Origin: Alphaproteobacteria bacterium Ga0077535
GTDB lineage: Bacteria; Pseudomonadota; Alphaproteobacteria; Caulobacterales; Aquidulcibacteraceae
Assembly: GCA_001464425.1 (NCBI GenBank)
Contig: LNEK01000038.1
Location: 29,476 to 93,475, forward strand
Direction of reading: 5' to 3'
Length of the DNA: 64,000 nucleotides
Every line of letters begins with the position of its first letter. Positions within the stretch are counted from its first letter, which is position 1. This document shows, piece after piece, positions 17,691-25,796 of this stretch. The position numbers and the translations under genes are program-made. Below the pieces are notes generated by a model. The model had not been told where the DNA came from. It saw only the letters and a program-made list of their open reading frames with translations, and did no database searches.

Positions 17691-18230
17691 TTAAGGCGGC
17701 GCTTCTGATGTCGCGAGAATGCCTTTATCGAGCGAAGCCTCCGCGGCCTTGGCGATTTCGATCAGATTTCCAAACAGCGATTTGATGACATTGATCCGCG
17801 TTCGAGGCACCACAATGTAATCAACGGGTGCGCTTTGATCTTCGACTAGGACCGACAGCCGTTGAGGAATTTCCTGAAGCCAAACGTACACCGACGTAAC
17901 CTTCTCGATTTCATCATCTGTCAATAGGTCAATTCGATCAGACAATTTTTCGAATAGCGGAAAAGGTGCACGTTTCGGAAAGAGGAAGTCATGCTTTCCG
18001 TCCAATCCCTCGGTCGCATGACTCGCATACTCCGCGACTTTGCAGATTTCAGTCTTGAGAGCCACCAGCAGCCTGTGCCTAGCTCGTTGTTCCTTGCGGT
18101 CTTCAAGACTTAGATCGTGTTGGCGCTGGACGATGAGTGTGACCATAATGCCAGCAAAACCAGCCGCGACTGAGACCAACGTAGCCCAAACCTGATAGTC
18201 CAGGAAAAACCCCTGCAACCACTTGGACAT
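17691..18230 (-). CDS. Membrane-anchored protein of unknown function
   Basis: About 179 residues, with one N-terminal transmembrane helix (about 14-34, ATLVSVAAGFAGIMVTLIV) followed by a basic segment (RKEQRARHR) and a helical soluble domain. The start is ATG at 18230, or GTG one codon earlier, which overlaps the thyA stop. Either way it follows thyA closely and could be coupled. The base composition is clearly more AT-rich than the neighbouring genes, as in the adjacent GIY-YIG gene. No family recognised. Confidence 0.65.
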   Translation of the reverse strand: MSKWLQGFFLDYQVWATLVSVAAGFAGIMVTLIVQRQHDLSLEDRKEQRARHRLLVALKTEICKVAEYASHATEGLDGKHDFLFPKRAPFPLFEKLSDRIDLLTDDEIEKVTSVYVWLQEIPQRLSVLVEDQSAPVDYIVVPRTRINVIKSLFGNLIEIAKAAEASLDKGILATSEAPP

Positions 18231-18232
18231 CA

Positions 18233-19075
18233 CTACACCGCAATCGGCGCTTTGATGATCGGATGCGCCGTGTAGTTCTGCAGCGCGAAATCCCCGTACT
18301 CGAACGCAAAGATATCCTTTCGCTCCGGATTGATCATCATTGTCGGCGGCGCGTACGGCGTGCGCGCCAGCTGTGTACGCGCTTGATCAAAATGATTATG
18401 ATAGAGGTGCGCGTCGCCGAAGGTGTGGACGAACTCGCCGGGCTCTAGCCCCGTCACCTGCGCCATCATTTGCGTGAGCAGCGCGTAGCTGGCGATGTTG
18501 AACGGGACGCCGAGAAATACGTCGGCGCTGCGTTGGTAGAGTTGGCAGCTGAGCTTTCCGTCAGCGACGAAGAACTGGAACAGGCAATGGCACGGCGGCA
18601 ACGCCATTTGATCGACTTCGGCGGGATTCCAGGCCGACACGATATGGCGGCGTGAGTTCGGGTTGGTTTTAATCGCGGCGACGACATTGGCGATCTGATC
18701 GATGACGCGGCCGTCCTTGGTTTCCCACGAGCGCCATTGCTTGCCATAGACGGGGCCAAGTTCGCCCTCTTCATTGGCCCACTCGTCCCAGATCGTGACG
18801 CCCTGCTCCTGCAGCCAGCGCACGTTCGAGTCGCCGCGCAGGAACCAGAGCAGTTCGAGAATGATGCTTTTGAGGTGCACCTTCTTCGTCGTCAGCAGCG
18901 GAAAGCCGGCGCTGAGATCGAAGCGGAGCTGGCGGCCGAAGACGCCGCGCGTGCCCGTGCCGGTGCGGTCGCCGCGGTCGACGCCGTTTTGCAGGATATC
19001 GTCCAGCAGGCCGAGATAGGCGATGTCGGCTTGCGACGGGCTGCCTTCTGGCAGAGGTGCGGGTTGGGCGCTCAT
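18233..19075 (-). CDS. thyA: Thymidylate synthase
   Basis: A 280-residue enzyme that methylates dUMP to dTMP using methylene-tetrahydrofolate. Start chosen at ATG 19075 ([11 protein letters not shown]); further upstream residues are Arg-rich and non-coding. Landmarks are [11 protein letters not shown] (phosphate-binding Arg), [14 protein letters not shown], the active-site [13 protein letters not shown] with nucleophilic Cys, [20 protein letters not shown] and the C-terminal [12 protein letters not shown]. It works with FolA (12423-12932). The membrane-protein gene follows with essentially no gap. Confidence 0.97.
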   Translation of the reverse strand: MSAQPAPLPEGSPSQADIAYLGLLDDILQNGVDRGDRTGTGTRGVFGRQLRFDLSAGFPLLTTKKVHLKSIILELLWFLRGDSNVRWLQEQGVTIWDEWANEEGELGPVYGKQWRSWETKDGRVIDQIANVVAAIKTNPNSRRHIVSAWNPAEVDQMALPPCHCLFQFFVADGKLSCQLYQRSADVFLGVPFNIASYALLTQMMAQVTGLEPGEFVHTFGDAHLYHNHFDQARTQLARTPYAPPTMMINPERKDIFAFEYGDFALQNYTAHPIIKAPIAV

Positions 19076-19110
19076 TTCAGAGCCAATATGGGCTGACTCG
19101 GCGCTGTCTC

Positions 19111-19833
19111 CTACCTGGGGCGCTGCAGGGCGGCGCAACTGGTCCGCCCCGTCTCCTCCACGGCCCGAACCAAAGGCCCGCCGAGCCAGGCGGCGCGGGC
19201 GTTGATGTTGATGCCGGCGGCGCGCAGGGCGCGGGCCATCCATTGGTTGCAGACGTTGAAGAGATGGAACGAGCCGCGCGTGCGCAAGAAGGATGAGCGG
19301 CCGACGATCTTGCCGTCGCTGGTGCGGATGACGTCGCCAGATTCATCGAGCACCAGTGCGCGATCGACGAAGGCGACGAAGCTTGCCGCGCCTTCGGTGC
19401 TGACGGCGACGTGCGTTTCGGCATTCGGACCGAGGTAAGCGGCGACGGCTGGTGCGTTGTAGGTGATGTGCATCACGCTGGGGCTCGGCGGGATGAGCGC
19501 ATCGAGGCCGAGCCAGACGTCCGTGCCATCGGAGAAATAGAAGCGCTCCTCGCCCCAGCCGATGAGGAAGCTTTCAGCGTCTGGATAGAGGCGGCGCAGT
19601 GGATGCGCTTCCGGGAAGATCGAGACAGGCGCGGCGATATCGGTGTGAAAGCCGTTGGTGAAGAGCGTGAGTTCGACGCAATCCCCTTCGCTGGGCGCGG
19701 CAATGTTTGGCGCCGGCAACGGCACATAGAGATACGCCAACACCGCAAAAGCGCCGATCGCGACACCGGCCGCGATCGGCCGCCGCGTTAACTGACGTCG
19801 TCGCTGGTCAGCAGTTTCGCCCGGAACGTCCAT
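19111..19833 (-). CDS. DUF2459-family exported or membrane protein
   Basis: About 240 residues from ATG 19833 ([13 protein letters not shown]), which overlaps the aqpZ 3' end by 46 bases. No closer ATG or GTG start precedes the hydrophobic segment. It has one N-terminal transmembrane helix, then a domain with [29 protein letters not shown] and [14 protein letters not shown], matching the DUF2459 family (TIGR02117-like). It is probably anchored in the inner membrane with a periplasmic domain. The function of the family is not established. Likely co-transcribed with aqpZ. Confidence 0.8.
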   Translation of the reverse strand: MDVPGETADQRRRQLTRRPIAAGVAIGAFAVLAYLYVPLPAPNIAAPSEGDCVELTLFTNGFHTDIAAPVSIFPEAHPLRRLYPDAESFLIGWGEERFYFSDGTDVWLGLDALIPPSPSVMHITYNAPAVAAYLGPNAETHVAVSTEGAASFVAFVDRALVLDESGDVIRTSDGKIVGRSSFLRTRGSFHLFNVCNQWMARALRAAGININARAAWLGGPLVRAVEETGRTSCAALQRPR

Positions 19834-20495
19834 CCCGCCAACAACGCCCCCACCATTGGCGCGACGATGAAGAGCCAGAGTTGGCTCAGCGCATCGCCCA
19901 ACACCCAAACCGCAGGCCCGAGGGAGCGAGCCGGATTGACCGACACACCAGTAACCTGAATTCCGACGATGTGAATGGCGACAAGCGTGAGGCCAATGGC
20001 GAGGCCCGCAAATTCAGAGCCCTTCTGCGTCGAGCCCAAGATCACGGCGACGAAAATAAACGTCGCCACAACTTCGAAGACGGCACAGGCGATGAGCGCG
20101 TAATCGCCGGGCGAGCCCTGCCCCGATGGCAGCCGCAGGCCGTAGCCGTTCTGCCCGAGACCGCTCGTCGCCAATGCGTAATCGGGCGAGCCGGAGGCGA
20201 TCACAAGCAGGATGCCGGCGCCGACGATGGCGCCGAGGCATTGGGCGATCCAGTAGCCGCCCATGTCGGTCGTGCTCATGCGGCCCGAGGCCCAGAAACC
20301 GAAGCTGACCGCTGGATTGAGGTGCGCGCCGGAGACGCTGCCGATGCCGTAGGCCATGGCGACGATCGCGAGGCCAAAAGCCCAGGCGATGCCCTCCTGA
20401 CCGATAATGCCAAAGCCGGCCAGCACCGCCGCGCCGCAGCCGAATAGGACGAGCGTGAATGTGCCGATGAATTCCGCCGCGAGCTTCTTGATCAT
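19788..20495 (-). CDS. aqpZ: Aquaporin (MIP family, AqpZ type)
   Basis: A 235-residue channel with six transmembrane helices and two half-helices carrying the paired motifs NPAVSFGFW and NPARSLGPAVW. The N-terminus AAEFIGTFTLVLFGCGAAV is typical of AqpZ-type water channels. The inner membrane and rapid water flux are expected. The Shine-Dalgarno (GGAGGCGG) ends three bases before the ATG and lies inside a perfect hairpin, suggesting translational control. The DUF2459 gene overlaps its 3' end. Confidence 0.95.
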   Translation of the reverse strand: MIKKLAAEFIGTFTLVLFGCGAAVLAGFGIIGQEGIAWAFGLAIVAMAYGIGSVSGAHLNPAVSFGFWASGRMSTTDMGGYWIAQCLGAIVGAGILLVIASGSPDYALATSGLGQNGYGLRLPSGQGSPGDYALIACAVFEVVATFIFVAVILGSTQKGSEFAGLAIGLTLVAIHIVGIQVTGVSVNPARSLGPAVWVLGDALSQLWLFIVAPMVGALLAGWTFRAKLLTSDDVS

Positions 20496-20498
20496 GAA

Positions 20499-20515
20499 CC
20501 GCCTCCGCGAGGCGG
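20499..20515 (-). promoter_or_regulatory. Hairpin sequestering the aqpZ ribosome-binding site
   Basis: Seven-base perfect inverted repeat (CCGCCTC and GAGGCGG) with a three-base loop. On the minus strand the 3' arm is GGAGGCGG-like and is the Shine-Dalgarno, with only TTC between it and the aqpZ ATG. Formation of the stem would block ribosome access. Whether it responds to a signal such as temperature is not known. Confidence 0.55.
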
Positions 20516-20664
20516 TATTAATCTGAGTCTACGGAACCGCTGCGGATTTGTACGCGCCGCAGATGCCGCCTATATACGACTCGTTCGGGCTTGCCCGGAC
20601 TATGGCGATAAACGCGCAGAGATAGGCGGATCGGACCCGGGTGCGATGCCCGGCGGCTCCACCA

Positions 20665-20691
20665 GTTTCCTCCCTCATTCGGGGATTGTCT
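20665..20691 (+). other. tmRNA internal transcribed spacer
   Basis: Segment between the CCA of the acceptor piece and the GGGG that opens the coding piece. In two-piece tmRNAs it is removed during processing, leaving two RNAs held together by base pairing. The boundaries follow from the acceptor-stem pairing. Confidence 0.8.
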
Positions 20692-20771
20692 GGGGCCGAA
20701 ATAGGATCGACGGACGTTGACGGCTGTTGCTTTTGCTCGGGTGGTCCCGTCACAGGCCAAACAGCATAGTT

Positions 20772-20813
20772 GCGAATGACAACAACGCTGAAGAGTTCGC
20801 CCTCGCTGCGTAA
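20772..20813 (+). other. tmRNA proteolysis tag reading frame
   Basis: The resume codon GCG starts a 13-codon frame ending TAA, giving ANDNNAEEFALAA. With the alanine loaded on the tmRNA, this closely resembles the Caulobacter tag (AANDNFAEEFAVAA). The C-terminal ALAA is the ClpX recognition end, and the N-terminal AND-type part is where SspB-alpha is expected to bind. Confidence 0.9.
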
Positions 20814-20876
20814 GCAGTGCGAGTGATCTCGACCTAAGTCCTACCGAGTAGCATCGCTAGGCGGGGCCCCCCGGCG

Positions 20877-20903
20877 CCCGGCAACAGAAGCCGGGGATTT
20901 TCT
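20877..20903 (+). terminator. Intrinsic terminator after ssrA
   Basis: CCCGGC (20877-20882), loop AACAGAA, GCCGGG (20890-20895), then a short ATTTTCT tail. It is placed right after the tmRNA coding piece. The short T tract makes it moderate in strength. Confidence 0.6.
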
Positions 20904-21233
20904 CCGATCGAGACTTTCCTCAAAATTATCCACAAGGATGCTCGCCGATTCCGTGCGCGGTGTCACAGAGGTTTGCGCGCGCGGCGGGTGGAACGCGGCG
21001 ATTTTCCGTTATCGCGCAAACGCTTGGCGAGTTTTACACAGGTGCGTTCCCGATTCACGCGAAGCGCGCCCTACACAGCACATGCAATGTAAGCGTCCGC
21101 ACGAACTGTTGTTCGTCGCAAACGTTTCGCCTCGTGACGTTGGAAATGTTGATGTTTTCGCGCCCTGTGGATGAACAATTGACTGCCCGGAACGAGCTAG
21201 TAAGGGTGTGGCTAGAGCCAAGGAGGGGCGGCC
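20904..21233. promoter_or_regulatory. ssrA-sspB intergenic region with DnaA-box and GANTC sites
   Basis: No gene is supported here. The stretch contains a perfect DnaA 9-mer TTATCCACA at 20926-20934 and a one-mismatch copy in reverse, TGTGGATGA, at 21166-21174. GATTC sites lie at 20947-20951 and 21052-21056. It must carry the sspB promoter; I cannot place -35/-10 elements with confidence. Function of the DnaA boxes is inference. Confidence 0.45.
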
Positions 21234-21737
21234 GTGGCCGACGACCAGATCGGATATGAGAGCTTGATGCAGGACGCGCTTCGCGGCGTCGTCCGCGCAG
21301 CGCTTCAAGAAGCAGCAAACCCGCGCGGGCTGCCGGGCAAGCATCATTTTTACATCACGTTCCGCACGCACGCGCCGGGAGTAATCATCCCCGAGCAATT
21401 GCGCGCTCGCTATCCCGATGAAATGACGATCGTGCTCGAGCACCAATTCTGGGACCTCGAAGTTTATGCCGATCGCTTTCGCGTCATCCTGAAGTTCTCG
21501 GGCCAGCCGCAACCAATCACCATTCCGCTGAAAGCGATCACCCGCTTCTTCGATCCGAGCGTGAAGTTCGGGCTGCAATTCGAACAACAGCATCATATCG
21601 ACGAAGCACGTATGGCGTCCGGCGACGATGCCGGCGGCCCTGCCCCGCGCGAAGCTGAAGCGCAAACCGCCGCGGCGCCGCCGCCGGCAGCGAGCGATAA
21701 CGCGGTCGTCAGCCTCGACGCATTTCGTAAGAAGTGA
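21234..21737 (+). CDS. sspB: ClpXP adaptor SspB (alpha type)
   Basis: A 167-residue protein starting at GTG 21234, 8 bases after a strong AGGAGG (the start is decided by it). The folded domain (about 1-125) has GKHHFYITFRTHAPGVIIPEQLRARYPDEMTIVLEHQFWDLEV and FSVTL-like beta segments typical of SspB. A Pro/Ala-rich linker and a short C-terminal VVSLDAFRKK, presumed to bind ClpX, complete the adaptor layout. It tethers ssrA-tagged proteins to ClpXP in the cytoplasm. It is placed about 0.35 kb after ssrA, and fumC, DUF4169 and RHH genes follow nearby. Confidence 0.92.
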   Translation: MADDQIGYESLMQDALRGVVRAALQEAANPRGLPGKHHFYITFRTHAPGVIIPEQLRARYPDEMTIVLEHQFWDLEVYADRFRVILKFSGQPQPITIPLKAITRFFDPSVKFGLQFEQQHHIDEARMASGDDAGGPAPREAEAQTAAAPPPAASDNAVVSLDAFRKK

Positions 21738-22356
21738 CGCGCACCGGAGCGCGCGAAAGCGTGAACCGGGCTCATTGCACGCGCATGCGCGCAGCGCGCG
21801 CGTAAGCGCCGCTGGTTCGGCTTTGCCTTCCTCCCCAGTGGGAGAAGCGGGGCGCGCGATCCGCGCTGAGTAGTCTCTTTTGGGTATGCGGTTCATCTCT
21901 GAACCGCATTGCGCGCTGCGCGCGCCCCGCGATGTCGAAACTGTTTTTCCCGGAGCGTGCATAGGAGTTCAGCGAGGACCACCTGGGGTTTGAGCGCTAG
22001 GTATCTTAGCTCCATGGCCGCCTAGGCCGGTGCCGCGCGCATCGATGGTCCGACCCATCGTGGACCCCGCCTTTGTTTGTGCGGACATGTGAAGGGCGTT
22101 CGTTTCGCGTGACGGCTTTCCGAGCGGCGTACCATCTAGGCCTTCTCGACATCGTCCTGCTCGCCACGCTTGCTCAAACTTTAGAGCTTTGTGGGCTCTT
22201 CCGTCTGCGCCAATCACCGCGCCAGTTCCGGTCCGCACTTTCGAAGTTTCGGAGCTCCTCGAAATCTCCCGCGTGCGAACCAGGCAAGTGTAGGCACGGT
22301 TTGAACTCGGTCGGATTGGTGCGGGCGTATCCCCGTATTTTTCTGCGCCGTGCTCG
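21738..22356. other. Unassigned 0.6-kb region with a perfect stem-loop
   Basis: Nothing recognisable as protein or tRNA. It has GC-rich low-complexity sequence at 21775-21810. There is also a perfect ten-base inverted repeat with a TCTC loop at 21886-21909 (ATGCGGTTCA/TGAACCGCAT) and smaller palindromes around 22040-22070 (GGTCC/GGACC). A 90-codon frame on the minus strand (21969-22238) has no protein-like character. Confidence 0.5.
21886..21909. repeat. Perfect 10-bp stem-loop
   Basis: ATGCGGTTCA, loop TCTC, TGAACCGCAT. There is no T tract on either side, so it is not a standard terminator. It could be an operator or an RNA structure at the sspB 3' end. Confidence 0.6.
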
Positions 22357-22716
22357 TCAGTCCTTCCCTTCGCGGCGGACGGCGCGGACGGCGATGCGGT
22401 CGCGTTCGCCGGATTTACGCTCGCATAGGAGCCGCGCGATTTGGCTATCGTCGAAGAAAATGTGCCCCTTCAGCGCGTCGAGCAGCGCCTTGGCGAGATT
22501 GTCGAGATCGAGCGTCGGCGTTTCGCCGACATATTCCATCGTAAGTTCAACTTCGAACTCACCCCAGCGCGGGCGGATCTGAAATTCTTTGCGGAAGAAC
22601 TCATACACCAGCGGCTTGTAGTAGCGCGCCTGGGTGGTGATCCCGTCAATCGTGATCTCGGCGCCGCCTGCGATTTCGCGCGCACGGACTTTGCCGCGAC
22701 CGGTCCAAGCGTTCAC
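22357..22716 (-). CDS. RusA-family Holliday junction resolvase-like protein
   Basis: A 119-residue protein with the RusA active-site pattern: PTLDLDNLAKALLDALKG followed by IFFDDSQI. Asp70, Asp72 and Lys76 fall where RusA has its catalytic Asp70, Asp72 and Lys76, and Asp89/Asp90 correspond to RusA Asp91. RusA dimers cut four-way DNA junctions; the family is often phage-borne. The GTG start at 22716 overlaps the stop of the membrane-protein gene (GTGA), so they are co-translated. No other phage genes are nearby. Confidence 0.85.
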   Translation of the reverse strand: MNAWTGRGKVRAREIAGGAEITIDGITTQARYYKPLVYEFFRKEFQIRPRWGEFEVELTMEYVGETPTLDLDNLAKALLDALKGHIFFDDSQIARLLCERKSGERDRIAVRAVRREGKD

Positions 22717-23720
22717 GCCGGCACGCGATGGGTTGCGCGCATGGCCGCGATGATTGCTGCGCGAAAACGGCTCCGGCGCTGCATTTCGCCGTCTGGCGCA
22801 TAAAAGAAACAGGGTGCGTCGACGCCCGCAGCGGCGAGCGCGGCCTCCGCCGCTTCTAAGCGCCCCCAGAGCGTGACGAACACACAGCGGCCGGCTTGCG
22901 CTTCGTCGCGCAGATCATCGAGCACGCCGGCGCCGTCGCTAAGGTCGACGAGGATCGCGTCGCTTGAATTGGCGATCAACTGCAACGTTAGCCCGCGCCA
23001 TTGCGGCGCCGCGGCTACGGGCAAAGCTTCACGTGAGGACAAAGCGGTGGCGAGGTTTAGACGCACGCGGCTGCGCATGCGGCGCGCCAGCGCGCGATAA
23101 TCGCCAGCGCTGCGCACGACCGGCGCTTCGGGCGCATCCATCCGAACGGTGTTGCCGAAGATGCGGAGTTCGTCGCGGATCATCGCGCGCAGCGGACCCT
23201 CGTCGCCCGCGCCATGATACAAAAGTCGCGCCGGACGCTGGCGTAGAGCCACCATCAAGAGCCACAGCGCCCAGCTTGCACCGACGATCACGGCGAGCGC
23301 CGCAAACCAGCGCGGATCGACAGCAGGGCCGCCAATGCCCGCGTTTGCCGCAATCGCTACGATCGCAATGGCCGAGAAGCGCGCCAGCGACATCATCAGT
23401 ACACGCCGCCGCCAGGGCCAGCCGAACAAGCGCCGCTCGACGCCGTGCAAATCCTCTGGACGGAGGAAGCCGCGTACGCCGGCGCGCCATGGCGCCGGGC
23501 TTATGCGGCGCGCGCGCATGGCTTCAGCCACCGCCTGGCGCGCAGCGTCACTGTGGTCTGGATTGACGATGGCGGCGCGCAGCGCCCGGTCGGACAGGCG
23601 CTCGACCGCCTCGCGTGGCGGGGCGGGAGCGCGCAAGGCGCTCAAGGTCCGCATGTCCTGCGCCTGCACGCCGCTGCCCTCACCCTGCCCCTGAGCTTGA
23701 TCGGCTGATTTCATGCCCAT
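22713..23720 (-). CDS. Two-span membrane protein of unknown function
   Basis: About 335 residues from ATG 23720 ([10 protein letters not shown]) or 23714; a longer extension would run over the divergent fumC promoter. It has a Gln/Gly-rich start, an Arg-rich helical segment ([20 protein letters not shown]), two hydrophobic helices in the middle, then a C-terminal soluble domain ending ATHRVPA. GTGA overlap with the RusA-like gene. No family recognised. The pairing with a junction resolvase is unexplained. Confidence 0.65.
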   Translation of the reverse strand: MGMKSADQAQGQGEGSGVQAQDMRTLSALRAPAPPREAVERLSDRALRAAIVNPDHSDAARQAVAEAMRARRISPAPWRAGVRGFLRPEDLHGVERRLFGWPWRRRVLMMSLARFSAIAIVAIAANAGIGGPAVDPRWFAALAVIVGASWALWLLMVALRQRPARLLYHGAGDEGPLRAMIRDELRIFGNTVRMDAPEAPVVRSAGDYRALARRMRSRVRLNLATALSSREALPVAAAPQWRGLTLQLIANSSDAILVDLSDGAGVLDDLRDEAQAGRCVFVTLWGRLEAAEAALAAAGVDAPCFFYAPDGEMQRRSRFRAAIIAAMRATHRVPA

Positions 23721-23765
23721 ATCCCCTACAGGGACAACGCGGCAGATTCTCCCGAGGGCCCCAAA

Positions 23766-25151
23766 ATGACCATCCGCAAAGAAACCGACACGTTCGGCCC
23801 AATCGACGTTCCGGCGGACAAGTATTGGGGCGCCCAGGCGCAACGCTCACTCCAGAACTTCAAGATCGGCGAGGAAAAGATGCCGGCGCCGATCGTGCGG
23901 GCGCTCGGGATCGTCAAGCGAGCCGCAGCCGAAGCCAATATGGAATTGGGCGTTCTGAAGCCTGAGGTGGGCGAGACCGTCGTCAAGGCCGCGCAGGAAG
24001 TGATCGAGGGCAAGCTCAATGCGCATTTCCCGCTGGCGGTGTGGCAGACGGGCTCCGGCACGCAGTCGAACATGAACGCCAACGAAGTGATCTCGAACCG
24101 CGCCATTGAGATGCTGGGCGGCGAGATGGGTTCGAAGAAGCCGGTGCATCCGAACGATCACGTCAACATGAGCCAGTCTTCGAACGATACGTTCCCGACG
24201 GCGATGCACATCGCCTGCGCCGAAGAGATCGAGCATCGGCTGATCCCGGCTCTCTCAAAGCTACGCAACGCGCTGAACGACAAAGCGCAAGCCTGGAAGG
24301 ACATCATCAAGATCGGCCGCACGCATACGCAGGACGCGACGCCGATCACATTGGGCCAAGAGTTTTCAGGTTACGCCACGCAGATCGAAAACGGCATTGC
24401 GCGCATCGAGCAGACGATGCCGATGCTCATGCAATTGGCGCAAGGCGGCACGGCAGTGGGCACCGGCCTTAATGCGCCGATTGGGTTCGCAGAGAAGGTC
24501 GCCGAGAAAATCGCGGCGATCACGCAGATGAAGTTCACGTCGGCGCCGAACAAGTTCGAAGCTCTGGCGGCGCATGATGCAATGGTGTTCAGCCACGGCG
24601 CGATCAACACGGTTGCGGCCTCGCTGTTCAAGATCGCCAACGACATTCGCTTCTTGGGCTCAGGGCCGCGTTCGGGACTTGGCGAACTCTCGCTGCCCGA
24701 GAACGAGCCGGGCTCTTCGATCATGCCGGGCAAGGTGAACCCGACGCAGTGCGAGTCACTGACGCAAGTTTGCGCGCAGGTGTTCGGCAATCACGCCGCG
24801 ATCACGTTCGCGGGCGCGTCCGGACACTTTGAGCTCAATGTGTTTAACCCGGTGATGGCGTATAATTTCTTGCAGAGCGTGCGGCTGATGGCGGATGCGA
24901 GCGTGAGCTTCACCGACAATTGCATCGTCGGCATCGAGCCGCGGAAAGACAACATCAAGCGCGGTCTCGACAATTCGCTGATGTTGGTCACCGCGCTTGC
25001 TCCGAAGTACGGCTACGACCGCGCCGCCAAGATCGCAAAGACCGCGCACAAGAACGGCACGACCTTGCGGGAAGAAGCCATTCTGGACGGCATCCCGGCG
25101 GATGACTTCGACGCCATCGTGCGACCGGAAAAAATGATCTCGCCGGGTTGA
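23766..25151 (+). CDS. fumC: Fumarate hydratase class II
   Basis: A 461-residue TCA-cycle enzyme interconverting fumarate and malate without a metal centre. It begins [22 protein letters not shown]. Also visible are [15 protein letters not shown], the [20 protein letters not shown] substrate-binding region, [11 protein letters not shown], and the fumarase/aspartase signature [15 protein letters not shown]. Full length. DUF4169 and ribbon-helix-helix genes follow about 240 bases downstream, a neighbourhood I recall from other alphaproteobacteria (sspB-fumC-DUF4169-RHH). Confidence 0.97.
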   Translation: MTIRKETDTFGPIDVPADKYWGAQAQRSLQNFKIGEEKMPAPIVRALGIVKRAAAEANMELGVLKPEVGETVVKAAQEVIEGKLNAHFPLAVWQTGSGTQSNMNANEVISNRAIEMLGGEMGSKKPVHPNDHVNMSQSSNDTFPTAMHIACAEEIEHRLIPALSKLRNALNDKAQAWKDIIKIGRTHTQDATPITLGQEFSGYATQIENGIARIEQTMPMLMQLAQGGTAVGTGLNAPIGFAEKVAEKIAAITQMKFTSAPNKFEALAAHDAMVFSHGAINTVAASLFKIANDIRFLGSGPRSGLGELSLPENEPGSSIMPGKVNPTQCESLTQVCAQVFGNHAAITFAGASGHFELNVFNPVMAYNFLQSVRLMADASVSFTDNCIVGIEPRKDNIKRGLDNSLMLVTALAPKYGYDRAAKIAKTAHKNGTTLREEAILDGIPADDFDAIVRPEKMISPG

Positions 25152-25387
25152 AGCGCGCGCAACCTCTACTCGAACGGCGAACTATTCCGCGCTGTATAGA
25201 TCTTCCGCGCGCGCAGTGCGCTTAAGCACTCATTGATTAATCTAGGATCACAGTTGCCTCACGCACGCGTGATGGCGACTAACTTAGTTTAATGCGCGAG
25301 TTGTCGAAGCAGTTCAGGCGCGGGAACAACTGTGTAATGCGAACCAAAAGCTTGGCTGCGCATTACCGTAGTCCTATGTGAAAGCTG

Positions 25388-25579
25388 ATGACCGAGGTCG
25401 TGAACTTGAAACGCGCGCGAAAAGCCAAAGCGCGCAAAGCGGAAGAAGCAACGGCGGCCCAAAACCGCGTCAGCTTCGGACGCAGCAAGTCAGAAAAGAC
25501 CCTCGCCAAGGCCCAAAAAGAGGACGCCGCGCGCAAGCTCGACGGACATAAGAGACATGACGATGACAGCAACTTCTAG
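25388..25579 (+). CDS. DUF4169-family small protein
   Basis: A 63-residue, very basic protein matching the DUF4169 pattern: NLKRARKAKARKAEEATA, AQNRVSFGRSKSEK and LDGHKRHDDDSNF. Lys/Arg clusters followed by an acidic C-terminus suggest nucleic-acid binding, but no role is established. The next gene starts within its 3' end (two possible ATGs at 25557 and 25563), so they are coupled. Confidence 0.85.
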   Translation: MTEVVNLKRARKAKARKAEEATAAQNRVSFGRSKSEKTLAKAQKEDAARKLDGHKRHDDDSNF

Positions 25580-25796
25580 CGGCGGCCTGCAAAAGCGCTC
25601 CATGCGCATTGCCGGTCATCGCACCTCGCTCGCTTTAGAGCAGGAATTTTGGTCGGGCCTCGAAAAGATCGCGCGCTCGCGCTCAACAAGTTTGCCGATG
25701 CTGATCGCATCGATCGACGAAACGCGCGCCAAGGCGGCGCCGGACGCTTCGCTTGCGTCAGCGGTGCGCGTGTTCGTGTTGGAAAATCGCGTTTAG
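25557..25796 (+). CDS. Ribbon-helix-helix domain protein
   Basis: A 79-residue protein of the RHH_4 type: the strand RSMRIAGHRTSLALEQEFW, then helix GLEKIARSRSTSLPMLIASIDETR and a C-terminal AVRVFVLEN helix. RHH proteins dimerise and bind DNA through the beta ribbon, so this is a probable small transcription regulator. It overlaps DUF4169 in a different frame and ends inside the convergent TIR gene (four bases). Targets are unknown. Confidence 0.85.
   Translation: MTMTATSSGGLQKRSMRIAGHRTSLALEQEFWSGLEKIARSRSTSLPMLIASIDETRAKAAPDASLASAVRVFVLENRV

Larger units (their letters stand above)
20555..20895 (+). ncRNA. ssrA: Two-piece (circularly permuted) tmRNA
   Basis: Gene order is the permuted alphaproteobacterial one. 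The acceptor piece (ending ACCA at 20661-20664) comes first, then a 27-base internal spacer (20665-20691), then the coding piece starting GGGGCCGAAATAGGATCGACGG at 20692. GGGGCCG pairs with CGGCTCC to form a seven-base-pair acceptor stem with one G-U pair, and CCGGG/CCCGG forms the T stem with a seven-base loop. The coding piece carries the tag frame at 20772-20813. It rescues stalled ribosomes with SmpB and marks nascent chains for ClpXP. Outer ends are estimates; the acceptor 5' end may be near 20583. Confidence 0.93.

Noticed and set aside
21009..21962. Long minus-strand frame opposite sspB
   Set aside because: sspB on the plus strand has a strong ribosome-binding site and family motifs; the opposite frame is basic and low in complexity.
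21969..22238. A 90-codon minus-strand frame in the gap after sspB
   Set aside because: No ribosome-binding site, hydrophobic core or family pattern; amino-acid use resembles random GC-rich sequence.
25215..25246. TTAA pair near 25225-25243 as a possible CtrA box
   Set aside because: The spacing is 11 bases rather than the required 7.
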